Assembly: GCA_046328035.1 (NCBI GenBank)
Contig: JAXLXI010000006.1
Span: forward strand, 248,001-312,000
From: JBGASG01 sp046328035
Lineage (GTDB): Bacteria; Cyanobacteriota; Vampirovibrionia; Obscuribacterales; Obscuribacteraceae
DNA length: 64,000 nucleotides
Reading direction: 5' to 3'
Shown here piece after piece: positions 53,844 through 62,655 of the stretch; position 1 is the stretch's first letter, and every line of letters begins with the position of its first letter. Made by a program: the position numbers and the translations under genes. The notes under the pieces are model-generated. The model saw nothing but the letters and a program-made list of their open reading frames with translations. It was not told the DNA's origin and ran no database searches.

Positions 53844-53958
53844 CCGATATTTGGTACCGTAAGTGGTGGCAGATAGCGAGACCGCCACCTGGCGACGATC
53901 AATTGCCGACGCAATGTGATAAATTCATGCCCCCCGGTCAAAAATTTCTGGAGGACAT

Positions 53959-54396
53959 ATGACAGAACGTACCGCAAAGGCTGAATGGAAGGGCAATCTG
54001 AAGGAAGGCCAGGGCACAGTCAAGCTCGGCAGTGGAGCCTTCGAGGGACAGTACTCGTTCCCGTCGCGCTTCGAAAGCGGCAAAGGCACAAATCCCGAAG
54101 AACTGATTGCCGCTGCTCACGCTGGTTGCTTCTCGATGGCTTTCTCAGCCGGTCTTGGCAAGGCTGGATTCACACCGACCAGCATTCAGACCACTGCTCA
54201 CGTCCATCTGGAGAAGGTCGGCGAAGGTTTCGAAATTACTCGCATCGATCTGGAAACAGAAGGCGACGTGCCGAACATCGATGATGCCACTTTCCAGAAG
54301 GAAGCCGAGAACGCCAAAAAAGGCTGCCCGGTTTCGAAGGCACTGGCCGGCACCAAGATTGAATTGAAAGCAAATCTGAAAGCCGCCGCGCGCTAG
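53959..54396 (+). CDS. osmC: OsmC-type organic hydroperoxide reductase
   Basis: The protein has 145 residues with the classic OsmC layout: start AEWKGNLKEGQGTVKLGSGA, then TNPEELIAAAHAGCFSMAFS with Cys 1, and AKKGCPVSKALAG with Cys 2. It reduces organic peroxides in the cytoplasm. GGAGG before the ATG gives a good start (TTCTGGAGGACAT). It stands alone between the MATE gene and the patatin gene and is distinct from the OsmC/YhfA-like protein at 12397. Confidence 0.92.
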   Translation: MTERTAKAEWKGNLKEGQGTVKLGSGAFEGQYSFPSRFESGKGTNPEELIAAAHAGCFSMAFSAGLGKAGFTPTSIQTTAHVHLEKVGEGFEITRIDLETEGDVPNIDDATFQKEAENAKKGCPVSKALAGTKIELKANLKAAAR

Positions 54397-54539
54397 TTAA
54401 CAGCAAAGACGACTTTCCAAACATTCAATTCTGAATAAACCGAAGCGGCTGCATGTTCATTGCGAACGGCAGCCGTTTTGGCACTTTCTTCCGGGTTGAT
54501 CAGTCAGTGATTCTGTTGTCCCGCTTTCCAGGTGACCGC

Positions 54540-55631
54540 ATGAACATGAACATGAAAAGGATTCGGAAGTCCGCATTGAGCATCGGTCTCAGCTCTATGA
54601 CCGCATTGACGGTGTCGGGTTGGGCGCAAGCGGAGGACGTCGGCAGTTCACTGGAAGGGAAAGTGGCTCCGGTGCAACCGGGCGTATCCGTGCAACAGCC
54701 GGCCGCGCCGGATGGCGACCTGGACGGATTCACGTGCGACGGGCGTCCGCATGTTGCGCTGACACTGTCCGGTGGTGGCGGGCGCGGTGTCGCGCACATC
54801 GGCGTGTTGAAGGTGCTGGAAGAAGAAGGAATCAAACCTGACTTTATTGCCGGCAGCAGTATCGGAGCGTTGATCGGAGTTCTCTATGCGTCGGGGCGCA
54901 CGCCACAAGAACTCGAGCAGATGTGCCTGAGCGGAGAATTAAAGAAAGGCTTGTTGCCCAGCGGACTGAAGTGGCAAGCCATCAAGTCGACCCCAGGTTA
55001 CGCGCTAAAGCGCATGATTGGAATGCATCCGCCAATCGGCATGTACAAAAGCAAGACCATGGCGAAGTTCATAAGTAAAGAGCTGAAACCTGGCGTTACG
55101 CAGCTGGACCAACTCAAAATTCCGGTTGCCGTGATTGCGACCAATCTTTTGGACACAAGCCCGGTCTGGATCCGCAAGGGCAAGATTACCGATGCGGTGA
55201 CTGCCAGCACGGCGATTCCCTTTGTCTACCAGCCGGTCGAGCTCAATAATGCGCTTTTAGTGGATGGCGGTCTGCGCTCCCAATTGCCCACTGAAGTGGC
55301 TGCGGCATCTTGCTCTCCATTTGTAATCGGCGTGCGAGTGCATTCTAAACTGCCGGAGATCAGCAAGAAACGCATTCGCAACTGGCTCGATTATAGCGAC
55401 CGCGTTCTGACCATGGTCATGGCTGAGCTGGAACGCAAAGGCATGGAAAACGCCGATGTGCTCATCGAGCCGGACCTGGGCGATATTGAGACGCGCTCGT
55501 TCGAGCCTGAAGATATGGCGATCGCCATCAAGAGCGGTGAAGTTGCGGCCCGCAAGATGCTGCCCGAACTGCGCCGCCGGTTGGCTCGTTACAACGCTAC
55601 CGCATCTAGTGGCGCTAATCAGTCCCACTGA
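54540..55631 (+). CDS. Patatin-like phospholipase, secreted
   Basis: The protein has 363 residues from ATG 54540 (AGGTGA upstream; the frame is open to 54453). Signal peptide: RKSALSIGLSSMTALTVSG ending in AQA. The patatin domain shows the oxyanion loop LSGGGGRGVAHIGVL, the nucleophile GSSIGALIG (Ser), and the dyad Asp in LVDGGLRSQLP. Patatins hydrolyse membrane lipids; Asp and Ser form the catalytic pair. It belongs to the RssA/NTE-like group. It is convergent with the P450 gene, with a 21-bp repeat between them. Confidence 0.9.
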   Translation: MNMNMKRIRKSALSIGLSSMTALTVSGWAQAEDVGSSLEGKVAPVQPGVSVQQPAAPDGDLDGFTCDGRPHVALTLSGGGGRGVAHIGVLKVLEEEGIKPDFIAGSSIGALIGVLYASGRTPQELEQMCLSGELKKGLLPSGLKWQAIKSTPGYALKRMIGMHPPIGMYKSKTMAKFISKELKPGVTQLDQLKIPVAVIATNLLDTSPVWIRKGKITDAVTASTAIPFVYQPVELNNALLVDGGLRSQLPTEVAAASCSPFVIGVRVHSKLPEISKKRIRNWLDYSDRVLTMVMAELERKGMENADVLIEPDLGDIETRSFEPEDMAIAIKSGEVAARKMLPELRRRLARYNATASSGANQSH

Positions 55632-55633
55632 AG

Positions 55634-55722
55634 CGTCGGACCAGTAGGTGCGTGTGTCGGACCAGTAGGTGCGTGTGTCGGACCAGTAGGTGCGTGTGCC
55701 GGACCAGTACGTGCGTACGCTA
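55634..55722. repeat. About four tandem copies of a 21-bp unit
   Basis: GTCGGACCAGTAGGTGCGTGT is repeated at about 55637, 55658 and 55679 with a diverged copy behind (GCCGGACCAGTACGTGCG). It fills the gap between the convergent patatin and P450 genes. Confidence 0.88.
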
Positions 55723-55724
55723 AA

Positions 55725-56960
55725 TCAGTAGGTCACGTGTAGCTGTTTGACGCCGCGCAACGAGAAGGGCAGCTTCACCTCAATTTTTTGTGTCTTCATC
55801 TTGATGTTCGGGAAGGTCTTCAGCAATGCCGAAATCGCGATCTGTCCTTCCGCACCGGCTAGCGACCAGCCCAGGCAATGGTGAATGCCGTGACCGAATG
55901 AGATGTGTTTGTTGTCCTCGCGGGTGATGTCCAGCGTTTCCGGATCTTTGAATTGGTCCGGATCATGATTAGCTGCACCAATCAACGGCACGACGTGCTG
56001 TCCCGATTTGATCGTTGTGTCACCGATTTGAAAATTGTCGGCGGCAATCCGGCGCACCATCTGCACCGGGCTGTCGTAACGCAGAAACTCATCGATGGCG
56101 GTTGGCATCAGATCTGGTTTCGACTTGAGCAGCTCCAACTGGTCTGGATTGCGCAAAAGGGCCAGCACGCCGTTCCCGATCAAGTTGGTGGTCGTTTCGT
56201 GCCCGGCGATCAACAGCAAAACAATGTTCGCCAGAAGCTCAGTTTCGGAGAGATGATTGCCGTCTTCCTCGGCTGCCACCAGGGCGCTGATCAGATCGTT
56301 CTTGCGTTCTTTGCGGCGGTCGGCAACCAGTGGTCGCAAGTAGGCAATCAAGTCTTTGTAAGCCCCTGCTACCTTGGCGATGTTTAAAAGATTAGGCTGG
56401 GGATTGGGATCGAGCGCCGCTGTAATGTTGTGCGACCAGACTTTGAACTTTTCCCGATCGCTGGTGGGAATGCCGAGCATTTCGGCGATTACTGTAGCCG
56501 GCAAGGGATATGCCATCTCGGCGATCAAATCGAATTCCTTGGATTTGGCAGACTTGGCGAGGATGCCTTCGAGCAACTCGTTTGTGATGGCTTCGATACG
56601 CGGCTTCAGTCCTGCCACCATAGACGGTGTGAAGGCTTTGTTCACAAGACCGCGCAGCCGTGTGTGATCCGGCGGGTTTTGCAGCAGCATCGAGTGTTCG
56701 CGAAACTCGAGCAGATCGCCGACTGGGAATAGCTTGACAAAAAGATCGGTGTTCTTGAACTTCATGACGCCTTTCTCGAACTGTCTGTCCGAGACGACCT
56801 CATGCACGTCGCCATAGCGAGTCAACAACCAATAATTGCCCTTCTCGCTCCAGTAGACGGGCGCTTCCTGTCGTAGTCTGGCTAAAGTCGGATAAGGGTT
56901 TGCGAGAAACTCCGCCGACGGCGACAGAATCGGATCGCTGAGCGTCGTTGACTTCACCAT
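55725..56960 (-). CDS. Cytochrome P450
   Basis: The protein has 411 residues from ATG 56960 (GGAG five bases upstream; frame open to 56984). The I-helix carries LIAGHETTTNLIGNG (oxygen-activating Thr), the ExxR-like region is DEFLRYDSPVQMVRR, and the heme loop is SFGHGIHHCLGWSLAGAE with the axial Cys. It lacks a membrane anchor, so it is a soluble bacterial class. No ferredoxin or reductase gene is adjacent. Substrate unknown. Confidence 0.95.
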   Translation of the reverse strand: MVKSTTLSDPILSPSAEFLANPYPTLARLRQEAPVYWSEKGNYWLLTRYGDVHEVVSDRQFEKGVMKFKNTDLFVKLFPVGDLLEFREHSMLLQNPPDHTRLRGLVNKAFTPSMVAGLKPRIEAITNELLEGILAKSAKSKEFDLIAEMAYPLPATVIAEMLGIPTSDREKFKVWSHNITAALDPNPQPNLLNIAKVAGAYKDLIAYLRPLVADRRKERKNDLISALVAAEEDGNHLSETELLANIVLLLIAGHETTTNLIGNGVLALLRNPDQLELLKSKPDLMPTAIDEFLRYDSPVQMVRRIAADNFQIGDTTIKSGQHVVPLIGAANHDPDQFKDPETLDITREDNKHISFGHGIHHCLGWSLAGAEGQIAISALLKTFPNIKMKTQKIEVKLPFSLRGVKQLHVTY

Positions 56961-57035
56961 TTGTTCTCCAGTTGCGCTTGGCAAGTTTTTCCAACGTTGC
57001 CATTAAAGCAAACTGGATTCGTTTGCGATCACAGT

Positions 57036-57374
57036 TCAGGCTGACTTCTTCAGGCAGCGCTCCAGAAAGTCGCGAGCCGGAGCCAAGCGTATGAAAGCTT
57101 CGCTGCCGTCTGCGGGCGGCGTTTCCGATTCCTCGCCTTCGAGATTTTCGACTCCATCGTCGACGATCTCCAGCGCTCCCTGGCGCTGTTGCTGAGCTGC
57201 TCGCATCATTTCAGCCAGCTGTGTCTGCAACTCCTGGCGGTGTTCAGGCGATGCCTCTTCGTTGTTGTTCGATCCAATTTGCAGGATCTTGTCCGCCACG
57301 TGGGCTGCCATTTCATCGATGGCTTCGGGCGGCAGCAGGTTGCTTACAATAGGAACATAGAGAAGAAAGAACAT
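57036..57374 (-). CDS. Hypothetical protein with amphipathic/coiled-coil-like segments
   Basis: The product has 112 residues from ATG 57374 (GGGAAA upstream; frame open to 57425). The N-terminus LYVPIVSNLLPPEAIDEMAAHV is followed by a Gln/Glu-rich helix (RQELQTQLAEMMRAAQQQRQ) and an acidic tail. No family is recognised. It shares the minus strand with the P450 gene and may be co-transcribed with it (75 bp apart). Confidence 0.5.
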   Translation of the reverse strand: MFFLLYVPIVSNLLPPEAIDEMAAHVADKILQIGSNNNEEASPEHRQELQTQLAEMMRAAQQQRQGALEIVDDGVENLEGEESETPPADGSEAFIRLAPARDFLERCLKKSA

Positions 57375-57529
57375 TTTGATTTCCCTACACTGATTCGAAT
57401 CAATATTCTGGACTGCTCGTTCCAAAATGCGACCGAATTACATAATTCATTAACATCGCTAATAAAATGCGTCCGGCGAGCGCGGCTCCTGCCTGACTGG
57501 TGCTGCTACACTTGAGTCCGAGGTGCCGC

Positions 57530-58648
57530 ATGAAAGTAGAAGGCAAGCCCTATCAATCAGTCTGGTTGAATGAGTCGGACGCCAGTCAGGTCTGCGTCAT
57601 CGATCAGCGCGTGTTGCCGCACGAATTCAAAGTGCTGGCGCTGGCCGGCTATGAAGCAATGCGCGATGCCATCGCAGATATGGCAATTCGCGGTGCGCCC
57701 TTGATTGGCGTCTGCGCGGCTTACGGTATGTATCTCGCCGCACATCAGTCGCCCGAAGATAACTTCAAGAGCTACTTGCAATCTGCGGCTGCCGAGTTGC
57801 GGGCTGCGCGGCCGACCGCTGTCAATCTAGCCTGGGCGATTGACGAGCAAATCAAACAGCTGGAAGCGGCAAGATCGAAACAGCATGCCGTTCAGCTCTT
57901 GCTGGAAAACGCACAGCAACTGGCTGCCGCCGACGTGGAAATCTGCCGCATGATCGGTGTGCACGGGCTGCAGCTGGTGCGCGATCTGGCGCAGCAGAAA
58001 CAGGGCAAGCCCGTGCAAGTGCTTACGCATTGCAATGCCGGGTGGCTGGCTACCACCGACTGGGGCACCGCCACCTCGGTGATTTATCAAGCCTTCGATG
58101 CTGGGATTCCAATTCATGTCTGGGTGGATGAAACTCGACCGCGCAATCAGGGAGCCGCACTGACCGCTTGGGAATTGGGGCAACACAGCGTTCCCTATAC
58201 ACTGATCACGGACAACGCCGGCGGTCATCTCATGCAAAACGGCATGGTGGACATGGTAATTGTCGGAACCGATCGCACCACGCGCGGTGGCGATGTCGCC
58301 AATAAAATCGGCACTTATCTCAAGGCGCTCGCTGCTGACGCAAATGGTGTGCCATTCTTTGTGGCATTGCCGTCTTCGAGCATCGACTGGGACATAGTGG
58401 ACGGCCGCGAAATTCCAATCGAGGAACGCAGCGCTCACGAAGTCAAATATGTTGCCGGACTGGATGCCGCTGACGGTAAAACAAAGTCCGTGCTGGTCTC
58501 TCCTGAAGATGCTCGCGCCGCCAACTTCGGATTTGATGTCACGCCGCGCCATCTGGTGACGGCGCTGATCACCGAGCGCGGCATTTGTGCGGCTAACGAG
58601 GAAGGGCTATTGCACCTGTTTCCTGAACGGACTGCTCTGCCGCTATAA
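57530..58648 (+). CDS. mtnA: S-methyl-5-thioribose-1-phosphate isomerase
   Basis: MtnA isomerises methylthioribose 1-phosphate in methionine salvage. The product has 372 residues from ATG 57530 (GAGG upstream; frame open to 57500). Motifs: VIDQRVLPHEF, MAIRGAPLIGVCAAYGM, VLTHCNAGWLATTDWGTATS (catalytic Cys), HVWVDETRPRNQGAALTAWE, MVDMVIVGTDRTTRGGDVAN (catalytic Asp) and IGTYLKALAA. The 3' end overlaps the convergent flotillin-like gene by 56 bp. The mtnB-like gene at 60428 is a pathway neighbour. Confidence 0.95.
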   Translation: MKVEGKPYQSVWLNESDASQVCVIDQRVLPHEFKVLALAGYEAMRDAIADMAIRGAPLIGVCAAYGMYLAAHQSPEDNFKSYLQSAAAELRAARPTAVNLAWAIDEQIKQLEAARSKQHAVQLLLENAQQLAAADVEICRMIGVHGLQLVRDLAQQKQGKPVQVLTHCNAGWLATTDWGTATSVIYQAFDAGIPIHVWVDETRPRNQGAALTAWELGQHSVPYTLITDNAGGHLMQNGMVDMVIVGTDRTTRGGDVANKIGTYLKALAADANGVPFFVALPSSSIDWDIVDGREIPIEERSAHEVKYVAGLDAADGKTKSVLVSPEDARAANFGFDVTPRHLVTALITERGICAANEEGLLHLFPERTALPL

Positions 58649-60362
58649 GTATCGTTTTGCCTTTGTCGTCTACGATGTCGAAGTCGCGCAGAGCGAAGTT
58701 CTCACCGACGCCGCCGGTTTCGTTCATTGCTCGCGAGCAGTTTTTGATAAACTCGCGGCGCACCTCGGCGTAGGCATCCAACAGAGCCAGCACCACTTTC
58801 GCTGCCGGCAGAACTAAACGCAGCGCCGCGCGTTCGATGATCAGTCTGGTGACCGGATCTTCCAGTGTGCCGTCGACGCCGCGCAGCTCGTCCATGTCGC
58901 GCTTCAGTTCCGCCCAGAGTCGCTCGGCGGCGATCACCAACTTTTGGACCTTGGGAGTCGCGAGTGCCTTCGTCAGTTGATGGGAAAGGGAACCAGATAC
59001 CGTCGTCTCTGAAACGGCGGCACCCTCCGATGCAACGCCGTCCGAGCCCGCACCGCTCGAGGCAATGCCGATGGCTTTCAGCCTGGGCATTTCCACGCGC
59101 GCCCAAATCACTGCAGTTAGTGCTTTTCCCTCGAAGACGATTGGAGTTCGTCCCGAAAACTGAATTACGTCGGTCGGCACAAACGAGGATGTGTAGTTCC
59201 ACTTTGTGGGCAATTGAATCGTCGATGTCTGCAGATCGACATCTTTGAAGAGCAACCCACCGAACTTCAAACCAGACCGACTAAGTTCAACCTCTAACGA
59301 TTGCACCAGAGTCGTGAAGAACTTCTGAGCTGTATTCGCTGATGTGAACCAGGCTCGCATCATCATCAATTTGCCGCGCCAGGTGCTGACCGCGTCGGAA
59401 ACAGCGTTCAACATGTAAATAGCCAACTCTTTACCGGAACTTTTGCCCGAGTCACCGCCATACTTCTTGTATGATTCGCAGAGCTGATCGATCATCGTGT
59501 AGCCATTGCAGGTCGAGAGTGCGCGATGCATTGCCTGTGACACGATGCCGCTTAAATGCGAGTTAACCTCTGGCGCCGGCTTGTCCAGATAGTTTTCACA
59601 CGCCACCCGATATTGGTCGAATTGTGGGTCCACGTTGAACATCAAAAGCCACGTGATACCGACTGCACCTAGTTGAGTCTGGCTGGCTGCAATCTCGACC
59701 TGCACCTCCTCGCATACGGGGTCGAATTCCAAAAGGCGGCAAGCGCGCGAAACGTCCGGTTCCTGGGACCGCGGAGTCGGTTGCAACTCAGTGCGTCGTG
59801 ATACTTCCAGCAGACTGTAGGATTTCAATTCCATCCCGTAGGGTTTAAGGAGCGACAGCAGCCATTCGTTCCACTCCGGACGACCGCGCAAACTCAAAGT
59901 CTGTAGATCCACAGCCGATTGCGGTACCAGTGACAGTGGCAATTCCGGATTTTTAGCCGCAATCGACTCCTCCAATTTGCGAGATGCACGGCGTACATCC
60001 AAGCCGCCTATGTGCCCCGCTGCCCGAGCGAGCGAGTCGTCGTCCGGGCTGGGTGCCGTAACTACCTTCAGCTGAATATAGAGGCGTTCTACCTTGATGG
60101 GAGACGGCAGCGATACCGCGACGTAAATCTCCAGCGGGGACAGATTGACTTCCTGCACCGCCTCGGTGAGCGGGTTAATCCAGATCTCTCCACGCGTAAC
60201 TCTGAAACTGCCGGTATTTTTTGCGGTACCGGCTGCTCCAGACTTCGTGCGACTTCGCACTACCAGAACTCTGTCGGGAGGACAACGGCGAAAGCAGTAA
60301 CATCCGGCGCCTATTAAAGCGCCAACCGTTGCTGCTAAAGTTAGTGTCTCAACCACCAGCAT
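58593..60362 (-). CDS. Flotillin/SPFH-like membrane protein, diverged
   Basis: The protein has 589 residues. One N-terminal membrane segment (LTLAATVGALIGAGCYCF) is followed by a stretch resembling the flotillin start (RCPPDRVLVVRSRTKSG, then VTRGEIWINPLTEAVQEVNLSPLEIYV). The middle shows no repeats, and the C-terminal third is helical with low-complexity Gly/Ala/Ser near residues 460-490. A true SPFH coiled-coil tail is missing, so the assignment is weak. It may build membrane platforms or bind lipids. Convergent overlap with mtnA; no operon partner. Confidence 0.5.
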   Translation of the reverse strand: MLVVETLTLAATVGALIGAGCYCFRRCPPDRVLVVRSRTKSGAAGTAKNTGSFRVTRGEIWINPLTEAVQEVNLSPLEIYVAVSLPSPIKVERLYIQLKVVTAPSPDDDSLARAAGHIGGLDVRRASRKLEESIAAKNPELPLSLVPQSAVDLQTLSLRGRPEWNEWLLSLLKPYGMELKSYSLLEVSRRTELQPTPRSQEPDVSRACRLLEFDPVCEEVQVEIAASQTQLGAVGITWLLMFNVDPQFDQYRVACENYLDKPAPEVNSHLSGIVSQAMHRALSTCNGYTMIDQLCESYKKYGGDSGKSSGKELAIYMLNAVSDAVSTWRGKLMMMRAWFTSANTAQKFFTTLVQSLEVELSRSGLKFGGLLFKDVDLQTSTIQLPTKWNYTSSFVPTDVIQFSGRTPIVFEGKALTAVIWARVEMPRLKAIGIASSGAGSDGVASEGAAVSETTVSGSLSHQLTKALATPKVQKLVIAAERLWAELKRDMDELRGVDGTLEDPVTRLIIERAALRLVLPAAKVVLALLDAYAEVRREFIKNCSRAMNETGGVGENFALRDFDIVDDKGKTILIAAEQSVQETGAIALPR

Positions 60363-60427
60363 CAGATAGTCCAGAAGACCTGCATCTATCTTGATACTAT
60401 CCCAGGCAAAAACGCAACTGACTGCTC

Positions 60428-61084
60428 ATGAGAGACGAAGGCGTAATCAAGTTCGAATGTGCTTGGACACCAGGCCCGCTGCCCGAGTACGCGAAATCGG
60501 GCGACCTCTTCGACTTTCGTAACCAGCTCTATCGCGACGGGTTGATCGGAGTCTACCCCGATGGCATCGGTTTCGGAAACATCAGCGTCCGTTTGTCTGA
60601 TTCTCAGCCAACCCAAAATCAGTCGCCCCAAATTCAGTCGCCCCAAAATCAGCCACAGTTCTTGATTTCAGCCAGCCAAACAGGACAGATACCAAGCGCG
60701 GACGCACAGCACTTCGCCCTCGTCACCTCATTCGATCTGCAAAGAAACTCTGTCAGCTGTGTCGGACCGATGAAGGCTTCATCTGAATCCATGACGCACG
60801 CAATCATATATGAAACCTTTCCGCAGAGCAGCGCGGTGATCCATGTGCACAGCAACACCCACTGGCAGCGCCTTTTAGGAATGGTTCCGACGACCGCTCC
60901 GCATGTCCCCTATGGAACTCCCGAGATGGCAGCGGAGGTGCAACGGCTTGCCCGCCAAGCCGACCTCTCTCACCAATGCATCCTTGTGATGGCCGGGCAC
61001 GAAGACGGCATCCTGTCATTCGGCGCCTCACTGTCAGCCGCTTACGCGGTCCTCAAGCGGTGGGGACTAGCCGAGGCGCCCTAA
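60428..61084 (+). CDS. Class II aldolase/adducin protein, possible methylthioribulose-1-phosphate dehydratase
   Basis: The protein has 218 residues. The class II aldolase fold shows GFGNISVRL, the zinc-binding HVHSNTHW (VIHVHSN), a third His in VMAGHEDGILSFG and SSESMTHAIIYETFPQSSAVIH. MtnB, the next salvage enzyme after MtnA, belongs to this family, and mtnA is 1.8 kb upstream, so MtnB is a good guess but not certain. Residues near 58-76 contain a Gln/Pro-rich tandem repeat (QNQSPQIQSPQNQPQ) encoded by a 15-bp tandem repeat, which is unusual for the fold. Confidence 0.7.
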   Translation: MRDEGVIKFECAWTPGPLPEYAKSGDLFDFRNQLYRDGLIGVYPDGIGFGNISVRLSDSQPTQNQSPQIQSPQNQPQFLISASQTGQIPSADAQHFALVTSFDLQRNSVSCVGPMKASSESMTHAIIYETFPQSSAVIHVHSNTHWQRLLGMVPTTAPHVPYGTPEMAAEVQRLARQADLSHQCILVMAGHEDGILSFGASLSAAYAVLKRWGLAEAP

Positions 61085-61096
61085 CCCTCACCCAAA

Positions 61097-61215
61097 CTAA
61101 AGCGATATCGCTCCAGCTCATCCCAGGTTGAAGCGATATCGCTCCAATTCACCAAACCTAAAACGATATCGCCTCAATTCAGAGAAGCTAAAGCGATATC
61201 GCTTCAGTTCAGCTT
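61097..61215. repeat. CGATATCG palindrome cluster, four copies
   Basis: Four copies lie at about 61100-61205 (AAGCGATATCGCTC, AAGCGATATCGCTC, AAACGATATCGCCT and AAGCGATATCGCTT), separated by about 25-35 bp. They follow the class II aldolase gene. A GGGGGGG run and a short AT-rich segment follow before the next gene. Confidence 0.92.
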
Positions 61216-61297
61216 GAGAGGGGGGGGTTGTCAGTTTTATCTGGCGATTTGAACTTTTTTGGTGCGAGCGACGTTGATCGTAATGGAGGTTTCTGCC

Positions 61298-62479
61298 ATG
61301 AAAAATCAAGCTAAGAACCCAAATCGACGACCCGCTGAAAATGACACAGATCCGCTGTTCCATGAAATGGAACAATTCAATGCTGAGTTTCCGACCGATG
61401 CTGATTGTGTAGATGCGCTTTGCGCGACATCGAGTTCCAATCGCACTTGCAGAAAGGGATGTCCTAACAGCAATTGGATTCGCGTGAATGATCGAACCGT
61501 TCAATGCTCCGAATGCAATGAGAAGATGCACCTGACTTCGGGCACGTTCTTCGAGAACATCAGGCTCGTGCGCGAATGGCTGTTTGCCGTTTGGCTGATT
61601 GACCATCGAATTGAGGTTAATCCGAGCAGATTCTCTAAGGTTACGGGAGTCGCCTATTCGACTGCATGGACGATGTTTCTGAAGCTCGCGATGGTGCTCA
61701 CGAATTCGGTTTCCGAAACTCAGGCTGGGGATGAAGTTCCTTCATCCAGGTGGATGAAGGTCGTCACTCGACGCAGCCGAGAAACGGAAGCCCGCCAGAG
61801 TCCTGCTTCTGAGGAACACAATGTTGAATCGAGAGAGGGAACCGGACCCCATGCGCCTCGGCTGCCGGCAAGCGAGGAGATCTGGCTTGCCGAAACTGAG
61901 GCAACTCGAGATGAGGGGACCGCTCAAGGGGAGGCAACTCGAGATGAGGGGACCGCTCAAGGGGAGGCAGCCGCTCGGGATGCGGCCGTTAACGGAGCGC
62001 ACCTCGACGAGGTCGAGCATCGAGTGTTTCAACATTTGAGTGAGCAGCCGATCTTCATCGACTTGCTGCGAGAGCAGACCGGTTTGGAGTTCGGAGAGTT
62101 GACGTCGAGTTTGGTGATGCTTGAGTTGAATGGACTTGCGCTGCGACTTCCGGGCGAGCGCTTCGTGTTGGCAAATCGAACCGGGGAACGTGACGTCGAC
62201 GGCGTTGATACCGGTTTAGTCCGCGCTGCGGATGCCGTCCGCGGAACCTCGTCGGATGTCTTGAGCGAGAAAGTTCAACAAGTCGCTGCGTTCATCATCG
62301 ATGTGTTTCAAGGGGTGAGCAGAAAGTATTTGCAACAGTATGTCTGTGTGTTTTCCCATCTGGCAGATCTGGTGCGGTGGCCGCAGGGAGCGTTCCTTGC
62401 GATGTGCGTCGCAGCGGATGCGATATCAAAGGACGACATCCGGAATTATGTTTCTCCACCGCTGATCAAGCTGGTTTGA
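61298..62479 (+). CDS. Transposase-like zinc ribbon/HTH fused to a DprA-type winged helix
   Basis: The product has 393 residues from ATG 61298 (GGAGG seven bases upstream; frame open to 61259). Residues about 40-130 resemble the ISXO2/IS1595 zinc ribbon and HTH: CRKGCPNSNWI, VQCSECNEKMHLTSGTFFEN, WLFAVWLIDHRIE, FSKVTGVAYSTAWTM. The catalytic DDE domain is absent. After a charged linker with a 33-36 bp tandem repeat (TAQGEATRDEG), residues about 240-310 look like a DprA winged helix (EVEHRVFQHLSEQPI, LTSSLVMLELNGLALRLPGE). It looks like a domesticated transposase relative with a DNA-binding role. Family assignment of both parts is by eye. Confidence 0.55.
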   Translation: MKNQAKNPNRRPAENDTDPLFHEMEQFNAEFPTDADCVDALCATSSSNRTCRKGCPNSNWIRVNDRTVQCSECNEKMHLTSGTFFENIRLVREWLFAVWLIDHRIEVNPSRFSKVTGVAYSTAWTMFLKLAMVLTNSVSETQAGDEVPSSRWMKVVTRRSRETEARQSPASEEHNVESREGTGPHAPRLPASEEIWLAETEATRDEGTAQGEATRDEGTAQGEAAARDAAVNGAHLDEVEHRVFQHLSEQPIFIDLLREQTGLEFGELTSSLVMLELNGLALRLPGERFVLANRTGERDVDGVDTGLVRAADAVRGTSSDVLSEKVQQVAAFIIDVFQGVSRKYLQQYVCVFSHLADLVRWPQGAFLAMCVAADAISKDDIRNYVSPPLIKLV

Positions 62480-62620
62480 ATTGCCCGGCACAAGCGCATC
62501 GGCAGATCAGATTCTGAATCGGATCTCAGAAGAACGCTGGCGCGCGTTCACATATTGATCTATGTAATCTTGTTCTATAGAGGCTCGCGTGGCGCAACTT
62601 TACAGAGCGCGGCGCAAGGA
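62480..62620. other. Non-coding gap before the methionine-leader promoter
   Basis: About 140 bp with no gene visible; ends directly before the TTGACA at 62621. The gap contains no further feature I can identify. Confidence 0.5.
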
Positions 62621-62648
62621 TTGACAGCGCAATTTTTGCCGCTATCAT
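62621..62648 (+). promoter_or_regulatory. Promoter of the methionine leader and trans-sulfuration gene
   Basis: TTGACA (62621-62626), a 16-bp spacer and TATCAT (62643-62648) are close to sigma-70 consensus. Transcription would start about seven bases later, near 62654-62656, at or just before the leader ATG. Confidence 0.8.
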
Positions 62649-62655
62649 GGGGCAC

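Noticed and set aside
62647..62655. Leader peptide starting at ATG 62647
   Set aside because: It would overlap the -10 box and lie before the predicted transcript start; ATG 62656 is more likely.
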